Notes: a model not told the origin generated them from the letters alone. A DNA stretch of 15,730 nucleotides from Psychrobacter sp. UBA5136 (GCF_002414005.1 NZ_DHYG01000005.1:1-15730); one strand, 5' to 3'; shown: positions 7,479 through 14,340, counted from the first letter of the stretch. Translations and numbers: made by a program.

Positions 7479-8747
7479 CAGCTTTGACACTTCATTAGGA
7501 ATGCTACTTAGCACGCCTTTTAAAATATCAAGTCCCGCCGTTAGGGTTTCAGGCTCAATCGTGAGCGGCGGCAGTAAGCGAATAATATGCCGATATTTGC
7601 CACTTGGCATCAGTAGCAAACCCTGCTCGCGCGCTTGTTTTAACACGTAAGCCATGATACTTGGATGGGTGCCATAAATCGGATGGCGCAGCTCGATACC
7701 GCGCATCGCCCCCATTCCTGTAAGCCCATACAGCCATGGTGAGATATTTTGTTGCTGCCAGTCATTGACAGTGTCTTCAATGGTGTTGGCATAATGCTTA
7801 GCCGACTGCCAGACTTCATCGTCTTGCATAATATCCAAAGTAGCATTTGCCGCCGCACACGCCACCGGATTACCCGAGTAGGTACCGCCCAAGCTTCCTT
7901 TAGGCAGCCCATTTATCACGCCAGCTCTGCCGACTACCGCCCCAAGTGGTAAGCCGCCGGCGATACTTTTACCCAGCAATAGCAAGTCGGGCTCAATCCC
8001 TAAATGCGTAAAGGCAAACGGCGTCCCTGTGCGGCCATACCCAGACTGAATCTCATCCATAATAAGTAAGATGCCATGCTCATCACAAAAGCTGCGTAGA
8101 TATTTAGCAAACGTCGCTGACAGCAGCTGAAAACCGCCCTCGCCTTGGACTGGCTCGACGATAATGGCGCCGATATTGTCCACATCGGTCTCCACGGCAA
8201 AAAGACGCTCTAAAGCCGCGATCGCCTGCTGATCGCTAATATCATTATCGGGACTAGGAAAAGGAATATGATAAACGCCGCCGGCTAATGGCCCTAAGCC
8301 GCGCTTATAAGGCGCGACCTTACCATTTAAATTAACCGCCGCCAGCGTACGCCCATGAAAGCCGCCATCAAAGGCAATCACGCCAGTGCGGCCCGTCTGC
8401 ATACGGGCGACTTTTATGGCATTTTCGGTGGCTTCTGCGCCGCAGTTGGTGAGCATGCCTGCAAGCTCGCCCTGAATAGGAATCCATTCACACAGTCTTG
8501 GCATAAAAGTTTGATACGGCTGATGAGCCGCGGCGTTATAAGCGTAATGAATCAGAGATTGCGCTTGAGTGACAATCGCGCTGACAATGTGAGGATGACA
8601 ATGACCAAGGTTTAAGACGCCAATACCGCCGACAAAATCAATATAGCAACGGCCCTTATCATCCCAGACGTTGGCATTTTTACCCTTGGTTAGCGTCAGC
8701 GGATGCACCATCGTAAAGGCATCGGTGACGTTGTATAGCTGCTCCAT
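7476..8747 (-). CDS. Class III PLP aminotransferase (probable 2-aminoadipate:2-oxoglutarate transaminase)
   Basis: A 423-residue cytosolic fold-type I aminotransferase of the GabT/OAT class. Visible marks are the GAEATENAIK phosphate-binding block at 103-112, FHGRT at 130-134, EPVQGEGG at 198-205, Asp231 in MDEIQSGYGRTG (contacts the pyridine nitrogen), the PLP lysine Lys260 in LLGKSIAGGLPLGA, and GGTYSGNPVA at 287-296. By family alone it would be called 4-aminobutyrate aminotransferase. Its place directly before hglS, together with the known GabT-like 2-aminoadipate aminotransferase of P. putida, makes conversion of 2-aminoadipate to 2-oxoadipate more likely; lysine 6-aminotransferase is another option. 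AAGGAAG is 13 bases upstream of the ATG, rather far. It is the first enzyme gene after a LysR gene with its own terminator, so the main operon promoter should lie in 8748-8893. Confidence 0.85.
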   Translation of the reverse strand: MEQLYNVTDAFTMVHPLTLTKGKNANVWDDKGRCYIDFVGGIGVLNLGHCHPHIVSAIVTQAQSLIHYAYNAAAHQPYQTFMPRLCEWIPIQGELAGMLTNCGAEATENAIKVARMQTGRTGVIAFDGGFHGRTLAAVNLNGKVAPYKRGLGPLAGGVYHIPFPSPDNDISDQQAIAALERLFAVETDVDNIGAIIVEPVQGEGGFQLLSATFAKYLRSFCDEHGILLIMDEIQSGYGRTGTPFAFTHLGIEPDLLLLGKSIAGGLPLGAVVGRAGVINGLPKGSLGGTYSGNPVACAAANATLDIMQDDEVWQSAKHYANTIEDTVNDWQQQNISPWLYGLTGMGAMRGIELRHPIYGTHPSIMAYVLKQAREQGLLLMPSGKYRHIIRLLPPLTIEPETLTAGLDILKGVLSSIPNEVSKL

Positions 8748-8829
8748 AGCGGTCTCTTATCTTCCTTGATGAGACATCCATTTGAGCAAACCGCTTTACT
8801 ATCAGCAAACGAATAATAGTTGTGGCGCC

Positions 8830-8844
8830 ATTCCTTTTTGTCAT
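8830..8844 (-). promoter_or_regulatory. Putative LysR-type operator upstream of the aminotransferase operon
   Basis: The 15 bases match the amaB-upstream dyad at 13 positions, and a 14-base identical run (8827-8840 and 5782-5795) includes the flanking GCC. One arm is kept (ATTCC) and the other has changed to GTCAT, still leaving T-N11-A. It is 82 bp before the ATG. A GC palindrome TGGCGCCA (8823-8830) overlaps its edge. Confidence 0.45.
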
Positions 8845-8890
8845 TGCCATGTTTATTATTGCCATATTTATCATTGTCATATTTATCATT
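8841..8890. repeat. 15-bp tandem repeat, three copies and a partial fourth, in the operon promoter region
   Basis: Units at 8841-8855, 8856-8870 and 8871-8885 share the consensus TCATTGNCATRTTTA, and a partial copy (TCATTGAC) follows at 8886. The array lies between the LysR terminator and the aminotransferase gene and runs into the putative operator, with which it shares the TCAT edge. Confidence 0.8.
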
Positions 8891-8893
8891 GAC

Positions 8894-8916
8894 AAAAAAA
8901 CCGGCTCAAGACCGGT
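8894..8916 (-). terminator. Intrinsic terminator after the LysR gene
   Basis: On the minus strand ACCGGT, a short loop and GCCGGT pair (one G-T pair) and are followed by seven T. It lies about 100 bp past the LysR stop and separates that transcript from the catabolic genes. Confidence 0.75.
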
Positions 8917-9014
8917 GCGTTTGTATTTTTCAAACTTTACTTTTGCAAACTGTGCTTTTTAGGGTTGTTAATCGATAAAAGATTAATAGCTAAAAAGCTC
9001 AAATCTGCCTTATA

Positions 9015-9968
9015 TTACAAGATAAAATCTAAATCTTGCTCAGGCTCCGATGATTTTTCAAGATAAGCTGAAATCCATTCTAAAATGACCTTGATTTTAT
9101 GTGAGTTGCCCATGGATAAAGGGTAAGACATATAATAAGCCCCCCTGCCTTTTGACGCATAACGCCACGCGGTCACCAAAGCACCGGAACGCAGCTCGGG
9201 CGCAACCAAACGTAGGGGCACCAATGCAATGCCATAGCCAAGTAATGCCGCCGAAATAGTCGTATGAAAGGTGTCAAAGCGCGGGCCGACAAAGGTACCA
9301 TCGATACGAATATCCTGCTGCCTAAAATACTCATACCAAGCACTAGGACGTGAGCTAAGTTGTAATAATGTGCAATTATCTATGCTGCCTGTACTACCCA
9401 TACATGCGGCTTTGTCCGTTAAATAATCAGGGTGACAGACGGCGACATTATACTCATCAAAAAGCTTAATCGACTCCATAGCGCTCCAAATCCCATCGCC
9501 ATATAAAAACGCCACATCAACGTTTTGATCTTCAGAAAAAAACGGTCCAGCCAGCTCTTTAATCGTTAAATTAATCAGCGGGTTTGCTGCCCCAAAGCCA
9601 TTTAATGCAGGCATCAGCCAGCGCGAACAAAAGGTCGGATGCGAGACGATTTTCAGTACCTCTGAATTATCACTGTTTGACATTAAGCTGGTGGTCGCCG
9701 CCTCGATGTGCTTGAGGATTTCTAGCACCTCTAAATAGTAAGTTTTACCAGCGGGCGTTAAAGAGATGCGATGCGGTGTACGATAAAACAGCGACAGGTT
9801 CAGCATTTCCTCAAGCTGCGCGACTTGCTTACTAATAGCGCTTTGCGTCATGTGCATCTCTTGCGCGGCATTGGTAAAACTTAAATGCCGCGCCGCCGTC
9901 TCAAAACACTGCAGCGCCGTGGTCGAAGGATACCTTCTAAAAGCAAGTGGGGTTTTATCAGTATTCAT
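9015..9968 (-). CDS. LysR-type transcriptional regulator (GcvA-like), probable regulator of the lysine/pipecolate locus
   Basis: A 317-residue LysR-family DNA-binding protein. The winged helix-turn-helix is at about 14-75: STTALQCFETAARHLSFTNAAQEMHMTQSAISKQVAQLEEML, then LFYRTPHRISLTPAG. The effector-binding part runs from about 100 to 300, with the conserved end GYGIALVPLRL. It stands first in the locus, in the same direction as the enzymes, and ends at its own terminator. I infer that it senses a pathway intermediate and acts at the two T-N11-A boxes before the aminotransferase and amaB genes. The start at 9968 puts the first DNA-binding helix at the usual place; the ribosome binding site is weak (AAAAGAA). 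The family call is firm; its target is inferred. Confidence 0.88.
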   Translation of the reverse strand: MNTDKTPLAFRRYPSTTALQCFETAARHLSFTNAAQEMHMTQSAISKQVAQLEEMLNLSLFYRTPHRISLTPAGKTYYLEVLEILKHIEAATTSLMSNSDNSEVLKIVSHPTFCSRWLMPALNGFGAANPLINLTIKELAGPFFSEDQNVDVAFLYGDGIWSAMESIKLFDEYNVAVCHPDYLTDKAACMGSTGSIDNCTLLQLSSRPSAWYEYFRQQDIRIDGTFVGPRFDTFHTTISAALLGYGIALVPLRLVAPELRSGALVTAWRYASKGRGAYYMSYPLSMGNSHKIKVILEWISAYLEKSSEPEQDLDFIL

Positions 9969-10486
9969 AACGTATTCATTCTTTTCGCCACATAAATATT
10001 AGGGCGTGTCCTTATTTAAATCAAATATTGCACCTAATCAGCTACCGACTCAGATGGATAGGCCAGTTTACAGGTTTAACGTTGCTATTATCACCCTATT
10101 TTAAACGTTACGTTAAACGACCGTTAAAGAAAAACAGCCTAACACTCTTATTTTAGCCGCTAATTCTAAGCGCTATTTTTTGCCTTAAAATTCTCCCTCA
10201 CCTTGCAGCCCTTATAAATACGACCTTCTTAAAAAATTCAACCAAAGCACTGTGTAGGTAGACTTAAATAGATATCTCTTTACTTATAAATTCTATTAAT
10301 AAATCTATGGTACACAGGTTGACAATCCTTTACCTTTATTCACCTGAAAAGCGCAAATTTTTTTATTATATTGAAGGTGTTGATAAGGATTTTATAGCCA
10401 CTTAGCGCTATGAGATGTTTATTAGCAGTTTACTAACTTCAATAATTAAATTTCATTGGATGAATATAAAATAAGGAAGGTATAAA
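9969..10486. other. 518-bp intergenic region between LysR (-) and KGG protein (+)
   Basis: No open reading frame of note. Besides the LysR promoter it holds several copies of the heptamer CGTTAAA or its complement (10075-10081, 10111-10117, 10122-10128, partial at 10106), 110 to 160 bp before the LysR start, which could be regulator half-sites. A bulged hairpin (TAGCCGCT at 10154, AGCGCTA at 10169) followed by six T points in the + direction, though no + gene precedes it. A TTGACA at 10319-10324 has no good -10 at normal spacing. The ribosome binding site of the next gene is AAGGAAGG at 10473-10480. Confidence 0.6.
9996..10024 (-). promoter_or_regulatory. Candidate sigma-70 promoter of the LysR gene
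   Basis: On the minus strand TTGATT (10024-10019) and TAATAT (10001-9996) are 17 bases apart. The -10 ends 27 bases before the ATG, leaving a short leader of about 20 nt. Confidence 0.5.
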
Positions 10487-10798
10487 ATGACTAATCAATC
10501 AAACAACTCAAACCAAAACGATCAAAACAACAATCAAGGTGGCAACAACAGTAACCAAGGTGGCAGCAACAATAGTAACAACAATCAGGGTGGCCACAAT
10601 CAGTCAGGTAGCAACAATAATAGCAATGGTGATACCTCAAACCGCGGCTTCGCTAGCATGGATTCAGATAAACAACGTGAGATTGCTAGTGAAGGCGGCA
10701 AAGCTGCGCATGAAAAAGGCACGGCTCACGAATTTGATTCTCAAGAAGCGCGTGAAGCCGGTAAGCAAAGCCACAAAAACGATAATAACAATAGCTAA
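10487..10798 (+). CDS. KGG-repeat general stress protein with Asn/Gln/Gly-rich N-terminus
   Basis: A 103-residue hydrophilic cytosolic protein related to GsiB/YciG/Con-10. Residues 54-76 (GFASMDSDKQREIASEGGKA) and 83-97 (FDSQEAREAGKQSHK) are the two KGG-type repeats, the second degenerate. Such proteins are induced by desiccation, osmotic or starvation stress; molecular function is unknown. Residues 1-50 are almost entirely Asn, Gln, Gly and Ser with repeated NQGG units, and the tail is also Asn-rich, so most of the chain should be disordered. The start follows AAGGAAGG by 6 bases. A strong terminator lies 77 bp after the stop. The neighbouring CsbD gene suggests a stress-response set. Confidence 0.85.
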   Translation: MTNQSNNSNQNDQNNNQGGNNSNQGGSNNSNNNQGGHNQSGSNNNSNGDTSNRGFASMDSDKQREIASEGGKAAHEKGTAHEFDSQEAREAGKQSHKNDNNNS

Positions 10799-10874
10799 CA
10801 ATAACAAAAAGGATAGTTGGCTACACTCGTGCTATCTTTAGCTTAGCTCAATTATCGTGAGATCGTTATTAAGG

Positions 10875-10907
10875 GCGACTTTGGATAGTTTTCAAAGTCG
10901 CTTTTTT
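10875..10907 (+). terminator. Intrinsic terminator after the KGG protein gene
   Basis: GCGACTTTG (10875-10883) pairs with CAAAGTCGC (10893-10901) over a 9-base loop and is followed by six T. The lipoprotein gene starts only 50 bp later, so its expression needs either read-through or a promoter squeezed between the two. Confidence 0.9.
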
Positions 10908-10956
10908 GATGAACTTGTACCTTAATAAGCCCCTTAACTATAATAAGGATATTAAA

Positions 10957-11361
10957 ATGAAAAACTCAGCAATGAAAAAAACCTTTCAAAACAAATTATG
11001 GGTAGCGGTATTGGCGAGTCTTATCGGTCTTAGCGCATGCAGTAATGACCGAGAAGACACGGCTGACGCCAATCCGGAAACTGCCACTACCGACGCTAGC
11101 GGAATGAACACTACCAATGATAACGTTCAGTCCAACGATGCCGAAGCTGATGAAATGGCGCCCGTAGCCACAACGCAAGACAATGCAGACACGATGAACA
11201 CTGCCACAGATACCTCTACAGGCAACACAGACAACGATGAAGATCATACCTATTATTCTGGCGTAGACAGCGCAGAGGATGGGGAAAAAGGGGTTGATGC
11301 TGTCACTGTCAATGAAAACAATCCGAACCTAGACCAGACTCCAGCCGAAGGCGTGCAATAA
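10957..11361 (+). CDS. Small acidic lipoprotein, function unknown
   Basis: Encodes 134 residues. The head MKNSAMKKTFQNKLWVAVLASLIGLSAC is a signal peptide with lipobox LSAC and lipid-attachment Cys28; Ser at +2 predicts outer-membrane sorting. The mature part of about 106 residues is low-complexity and rich in Asp, Glu, Asn, Thr and Ala with no domain I recognise, ending in a somewhat more ordered-looking DHTYYSGVDSAEDGEKGVDA. I chose the ATG at 10957 because AAGGA lies 7 bases upstream; an in-frame ATG at 10906 sits in the terminator T-run. A TATAAT with TTGTAC 18 bases ahead (10915-10944) overlaps the ribosome binding site and would give an almost leaderless transcript, so I do not assert it. 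No homologous function is claimed. Confidence 0.8.
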   Translation: MKNSAMKKTFQNKLWVAVLASLIGLSACSNDREDTADANPETATTDASGMNTTNDNVQSNDAEADEMAPVATTQDNADTMNTATDTSTGNTDNDEDHTYYSGVDSAEDGEKGVDAVTVNENNPNLDQTPAEGVQ

Positions 11362-11362
11362 A

Positions 11363-11412
11363 CTGGCAAGCAGCCTATCTACTATAGCTGGCAAGCAGCC
11401 TATCTACTATAG
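11363..11412. repeat. Perfect 25-bp tandem duplication just after the lipoprotein stop
   Basis: 11363-11387 and 11388-11412 are identical, starting with CTGGCAAGCAGCC and ending with ACTATAG. The first copy begins one base after the TAA. No hairpin of note forms within a single unit. Confidence 0.9.
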
Positions 11413-11440
11413 TTAGGTTTTTATAAAAGAAAGAGATACA

Positions 11441-11540
<100 letters not shown>

Positions 11541-11609
11541 GTATTTCAAACCTATATCTATTTTATTTAGTACCGATTATGCTACCTAAAACCCAATCAT
11601 GCCTAATAT

Positions 11610-11647
11610 AAAATAAGCGAGACCATAACAGTGCTCGCTTATTTTTT
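11610..11647. terminator. Bidirectional intrinsic terminator between lipoprotein and MgtC genes
   Basis: AAAATAAGCGAG (11610-11621) and CTCGCTTATTTT (11634-11645) form a perfect 12-bp stem with a 12-base loop, flanked by T-runs in both directions (stronger for the + strand). It serves the convergent genes. Confidence 0.9.
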
Positions 11648-11688
11648 ATCTCATATCTTTTATCTAATCATGTTAAATAGCACAACTA

Positions 11689-12129
11689 TCAGTCTTTGCG
11701 TCTATGCTTTGGCTTAAAGGGTTTAGAGAATTGCAAAATGATAAATCCAACGACTGATAGAATAATGGCAATTTCATAACGCCCATAAGCGACCGAGATG
11801 CCGATAGCCGCTGTGTTCCATAGCCCAGCAGCGGTTGCCGTGCCTTTTGCGCCATCCTCATTTTTAAAAATAGCCCCGCCGCCGATAAAACCCATTCCCG
11901 TAATAATGCCATACATGATTCTCGCTTCCGCGTCAGAGCCCTGATAGATATCCATACCCACCAACATAAACGCGCATGAGGCAATCGTCACCAAAGGAAA
12001 GGTTCTAAGGCCAGCGCCGTTGTCTTCAAGTTCACGGTTAAGAGCAATCGGCAGCGACAATATAAAAGCAATGCCCAGCTGAAAAGTATGGTACGCCAAA
12101 ATTGTTAGATTGATATCGAATTCAAACAT
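11689..12129 (-). CDS. MgtC/SapB-family inner-membrane protein
   Basis: A 146-residue membrane protein with about four to five hydrophobic segments (10-30, 43-60, 73-90, 104-118, 118-133). The family core is clear: NRELEDNGAGLRTFPLV at 31-47, ARIMYGIITGMGFIGGGAIF at 69-88 and GTATAAGLWNTAAIGIS at 96-112. It lacks the C-terminal ACT-like domain of Salmonella MgtC, as most short MgtC/SapB proteins do. Family members are linked to growth at low Mg2+, acid survival and control of the F-ATPase or of phosphate/Mg2+ balance; exact role here unknown. Start at 12129 with AGG about 8 bases ahead. It stands alone, convergent with the lipoprotein gene. Confidence 0.9.
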   Translation of the reverse strand: MFEFDINLTILAYHTFQLGIAFILSLPIALNRELEDNGAGLRTFPLVTIASCAFMLVGMDIYQGSDAEARIMYGIITGMGFIGGGAIFKNEDGAKGTATAAGLWNTAAIGISVAYGRYEIAIILSVVGFIILQFSKPFKPKHRRKD

Positions 12130-12479
12130 AGGTACAACCTAAGAGTCCATTTAGATGCCCATCGACCGAATTGAGGACGCGCCCTATCCAGTCTAAGTCA
12201 AAACCCAATTCCGTATCAAGTGCTTAGTGTATCAAGTGCTTAGTTCTTAAAACCAATTCTTTAAGGAAAATTTATACCAATCGCACGGTATCGCTTCTAA
12301 AGTGAATCGACTATAGGCGAAATATTCGTGTCATAAAACTAGGCCGTGCTGCATAAAACCGTAAACACTCACCATACAGACAATGTATTAATAAATATTT
12401 TATATTATTTGGAACAGTTAGATTTTTTGCAAAGACTGCTAGACAAAACTAAATGATAATCTAAAAAAGGGATACGGCA
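12130..12479. other. 350-bp intergenic region between divergent MgtC (-) and CsbD (+) genes
   Basis: Holds a perfect 16-bp tandem duplication (12213-12244, unit gtatcaagtgcttagt) and, at 12267-12282, AAAATTTATACCAATC, which matches the inner part of the right arm of the inverted-repeat element at 11521 at 15 of 16 positions. The stretch before CsbD (12380-12470) is very AT-rich and must carry its promoter; TTGCAA at 12428-12433 is a possible -35. No gene seen. Confidence 0.7.
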
Positions 12480-12773
12480 ATGGACAGCAGAGATGTGCAC
12501 GAAGAGAGCATGGATGAGCAGTATAAAAACCATCAAAAAATGGATGTGCACAATAAAAACAATCACCCACTAAATAATCACACCCTAAAAGGTGAATGGA
12601 ACCACCTTAAAGAAGCGGTAAAACAAAAATGGGCAGATTTAACCGATGACGATCTTAACCAGATAGAAGGCAATCACGACAAACTGGTTGGCCGCGTCCA
12701 AGAGCGTTACGGTCATTCAAAACAAGATGCGGAGCGTGATGTAGGCGAATGGCGCCGCGACAATCAGTGCTAA
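12480..12773 (+). CDS. CsbD-family stress protein with N-terminal extension
   Basis: A 97-residue hydrophilic protein. Residues 35-92 are the CsbD domain: LKGEWNHLKEAVKQKWADLTDDDLNQIEGNHDKLVGRVQERYG, then the second helix pair SKQDAERDVGEW. CsbD proteins (E. coli YjbJ type) are abundant small helical proteins induced in general stress; their action is not known. The first 34 residues, rich in His, Asn, Asp and Met, are an addition to the usual 60-70 residue length. The start at 12480 follows AAAAGGGA; internal Met11 or Met21 have no better ribosome site. Confidence 0.9.
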   Translation: MDSRDVHEESMDEQYKNHQKMDVHNKNNHPLNNHTLKGEWNHLKEAVKQKWADLTDDDLNQIEGNHDKLVGRVQERYGHSKQDAERDVGEWRRDNQC

Positions 12774-12913
12774 ACAGGGTTTTCTTACTAAAAAACAGTT
12801 ACGCAAATTCATCAATCCATAAATTGAATAGTTACGAACAAAGTACTGTAATAATGTAAGTAAATAGTGGTTGTTCTTATTTTACGACTTTTGATAAAGA
12901 AAAGGAGGAAAGC

Positions 12914-13390
12914 GTGACCGATACTTGTGCAAAACTGTTAGCAGACAAGGGATTGACCGTGGTTTTTATCGAAAGCGCGACCGCGGGCTATTTAGCGCAT
13001 TGTTTTTCTGTTAGTCCCTATTCAGGCGATGTATTGATGGGCGGTTTAGTGTGTTATGACGCTTCCATCAAAAAGAACGTGTTAAAGGTGTCCAGCGAGT
13101 TAATCGAGGAGTATACGCCTGAATCTTTAGAGGTGACCCACGAGCTCGTCGTTAAATCTAAAAAAATGTTTGAGGCCGACTTGCATGTCGCGTGTACAGG
13201 GCTGCTAAAGCCTGGCGGTTCTGAAACCAAAGAAAAGCCCGTCGGTACGTTTTTTTACTGCATTGGCTATAAAGGCGAGATTTATGATTTTCGCCGCGTC
13301 TGCCACGGCGAACCTGAGCAAAAGCTACGCAGTATAAACAGTCTTATTTGTAAGAGTATTATTGACGTGGTCAACCAGCATACGGATTGA
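12914..13390 (+). CDS. Stand-alone CinA C-terminal-domain protein (PncC-like nicotinamide-nucleotide amidohydrolase family)
   Basis: A 158-residue single-domain protein matching only the C-terminal (PncC) half of CinA. PncC deamidates nicotinamide mononucleotide in pyridine-nucleotide salvage. The canonical ESCTGG active-site loop reads ESATAG here (20-25), keeping the serine Ser21; GGLVCYDASIKKNVL (43-57) matches the usual GVVTYSNEAK block and keeps Tyr48 and Lys53; ACTGLLKPGGSETKEKPVGT (113-132) replaces TGIAGPGG..KPVGT. Catalysis is possible, but the changes also resemble divergent paralogs such as E. coli YdeJ, so activity is open. It starts with GTG, placed 3 bases after an excellent AAAGGAGGAA site. 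It follows CsbD by 140 bp and converges on DUF421 with stops 15 bp apart. Confidence 0.85.
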   Translation: MTDTCAKLLADKGLTVVFIESATAGYLAHCFSVSPYSGDVLMGGLVCYDASIKKNVLKVSSELIEEYTPESLEVTHELVVKSKKMFEADLHVACTGLLKPGGSETKEKPVGTFFYCIGYKGEIYDFRRVCHGEPEQKLRSINSLICKSIIDVVNQHTD

Positions 13391-13405
13391 TGCCTACCAA
13401 GCTAG

Positions 13406-14086
13406 CTAGTTTACAATTTTATTGTTCAGCGCTTTCGCCCAGCCTCTTGAATGATGACAACGATTGCACACTTCATCTGGCGCTGAGATGTACTCGACAT
13501 AGGCGCAATGCATACAGGCATAAGGATGGCCATTTTCTATTACCTTTGCTGCCTGAAATTCTTTAGGAAAAATGGGTAGACCATACTGCGTCTCATCGTG
13601 TGGAAATAACAAGACACTAAATTCGCCATCCGTTTCGAGCAATCCAACCTCCACTTGCCCTAGGTGACGCACGCCTTGTTGCCGCATTTCAGTAAAGAAT
13701 TCATCGTGCGACATTTTACCCTTTTCGACATCTTTCATAATTAACAAGCCATTTTCTACGATATAGGTGGGCGTGCCTTCTAATAAAAGCTCAAAGAGCT
13801 TGTGCTTTGTGGTGAACCACGTACAAAGTCTATAAAGTAGTAGAACAAGGCTCATGATGAGCACTGCTTGAATCAGCGGTAAATCTTCTGTAAACATCGG
13901 GTCACCAGCAATAGAGCCCAGTGCCAAAATAATGGTTAACTCAAAAATAGTGAGCTGGCGAATGCCGCGTTTGCCGGTACTGCGTAGCAATAAAATGATT
14001 AAGCAAAACATGATGGTGGTGCGTATGACTATCTCTGCTGCAAAAGACCATGTCGTGTCATAAATAAAAATACTTGTCCAATCCAT
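13406..14086 (-). CDS. DUF421 (YetF-like) membrane protein with C-terminal Cys4 motif
   Basis: A protein of 226 residues. Three hydrophobic segments occupy about residues 15-37, 46-62 and 70-90; the conserved RSTGKRGIRQLTIFELTIILALGSIAGDP (around 35-63) is the DUF421 signature. A soluble alpha/beta part (GTPTYIVENGLLIMKDVEKGKMSHDEFFTEMRQQGV) follows. The end carries CMHC and CNRC pairs 13 residues apart, a likely zinc ribbon or rubredoxin-like knuckle. I prefer the ATG at 14086, with GGAG 6 bases upstream, over the in-frame ATG at 14098, which lies inside that site. Function of the family is unknown; related YetF/YrbG proteins are tied to membrane and spore stress. No terminator is evident. 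Confidence 0.85.
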   Translation of the reverse strand: MDWTSIFIYDTTWSFAAEIVIRTTIMFCLIILLLRSTGKRGIRQLTIFELTIILALGSIAGDPMFTEDLPLIQAVLIMSLVLLLYRLCTWFTTKHKLFELLLEGTPTYIVENGLLIMKDVEKGKMSHDEFFTEMRQQGVRHLGQVEVGLLETDGEFSVLLFPHDETQYGLPIFPKEFQAAKVIENGHPYACMHCAYVEYISAPDEVCNRCHHSRGWAKALNNKIVN

Positions 14087-14290
14087 CTTATTCTCCATTA
14101 TTCTTTTTTATTTCACTATTTTTTTATGTATAAGTATATTAAGGCGAATCGCAGCCTGATGTATAGCGCTTTTGATACTGATGTCTTAAAATAAGTCCTT
14201 ACTTAAAAAAGGCTGCTAGCCCTATAACAAAAATAGCGCTAACAACCTTTTATATGAGCGGTTTTATTAAATTGACGCGAAAATTTTTTT

Positions 14291-14340
14291 TGCTTAACAA
14301 TGCCTAACTAAGCACAACAGTGCCTAACATTGCTTAACTG
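14291..14340. repeat. Five-unit degenerate 10-bp tandem repeat over the tehB stop codon
   Basis: Units on the + strand are tgcttaacaa, tgcctaacta, agcacaacag, tgcctaacat and tgcttaactg. The last one contains the complement of the stop (14334-14336). The rest of the 235-bp spacer towards DUF421 is AT-rich without other clear signals. Confidence 0.75.

Noticed and set aside
8680..8895. 71-residue minus-strand reading frame with MINM-type repeats
   Set aside because: It is made by the 15-bp tandem repeat and the promoter region, starts within the terminator area and runs into the aminotransferase gene in another frame; no ribosome binding site.
10154..10181. Hairpin plus T-run on the + strand
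   Set aside because: The stem has a bulge and there is no + strand gene upstream to terminate; noted only within the spacer entry.
10915..10944. TTGTAC-N18-TATAAT promoter for the lipoprotein gene
   Set aside because: The -10 abuts the ribosome binding site, so the transcript would lose it; left as an unproven possibility.
13401..13425. ACAAT-tt-ATTGT type dyad near the CinA/DUF421 junction as a terminator
   Set aside because: Very AT-rich, short stem without a T-run; lies inside the DUF421 coding end.
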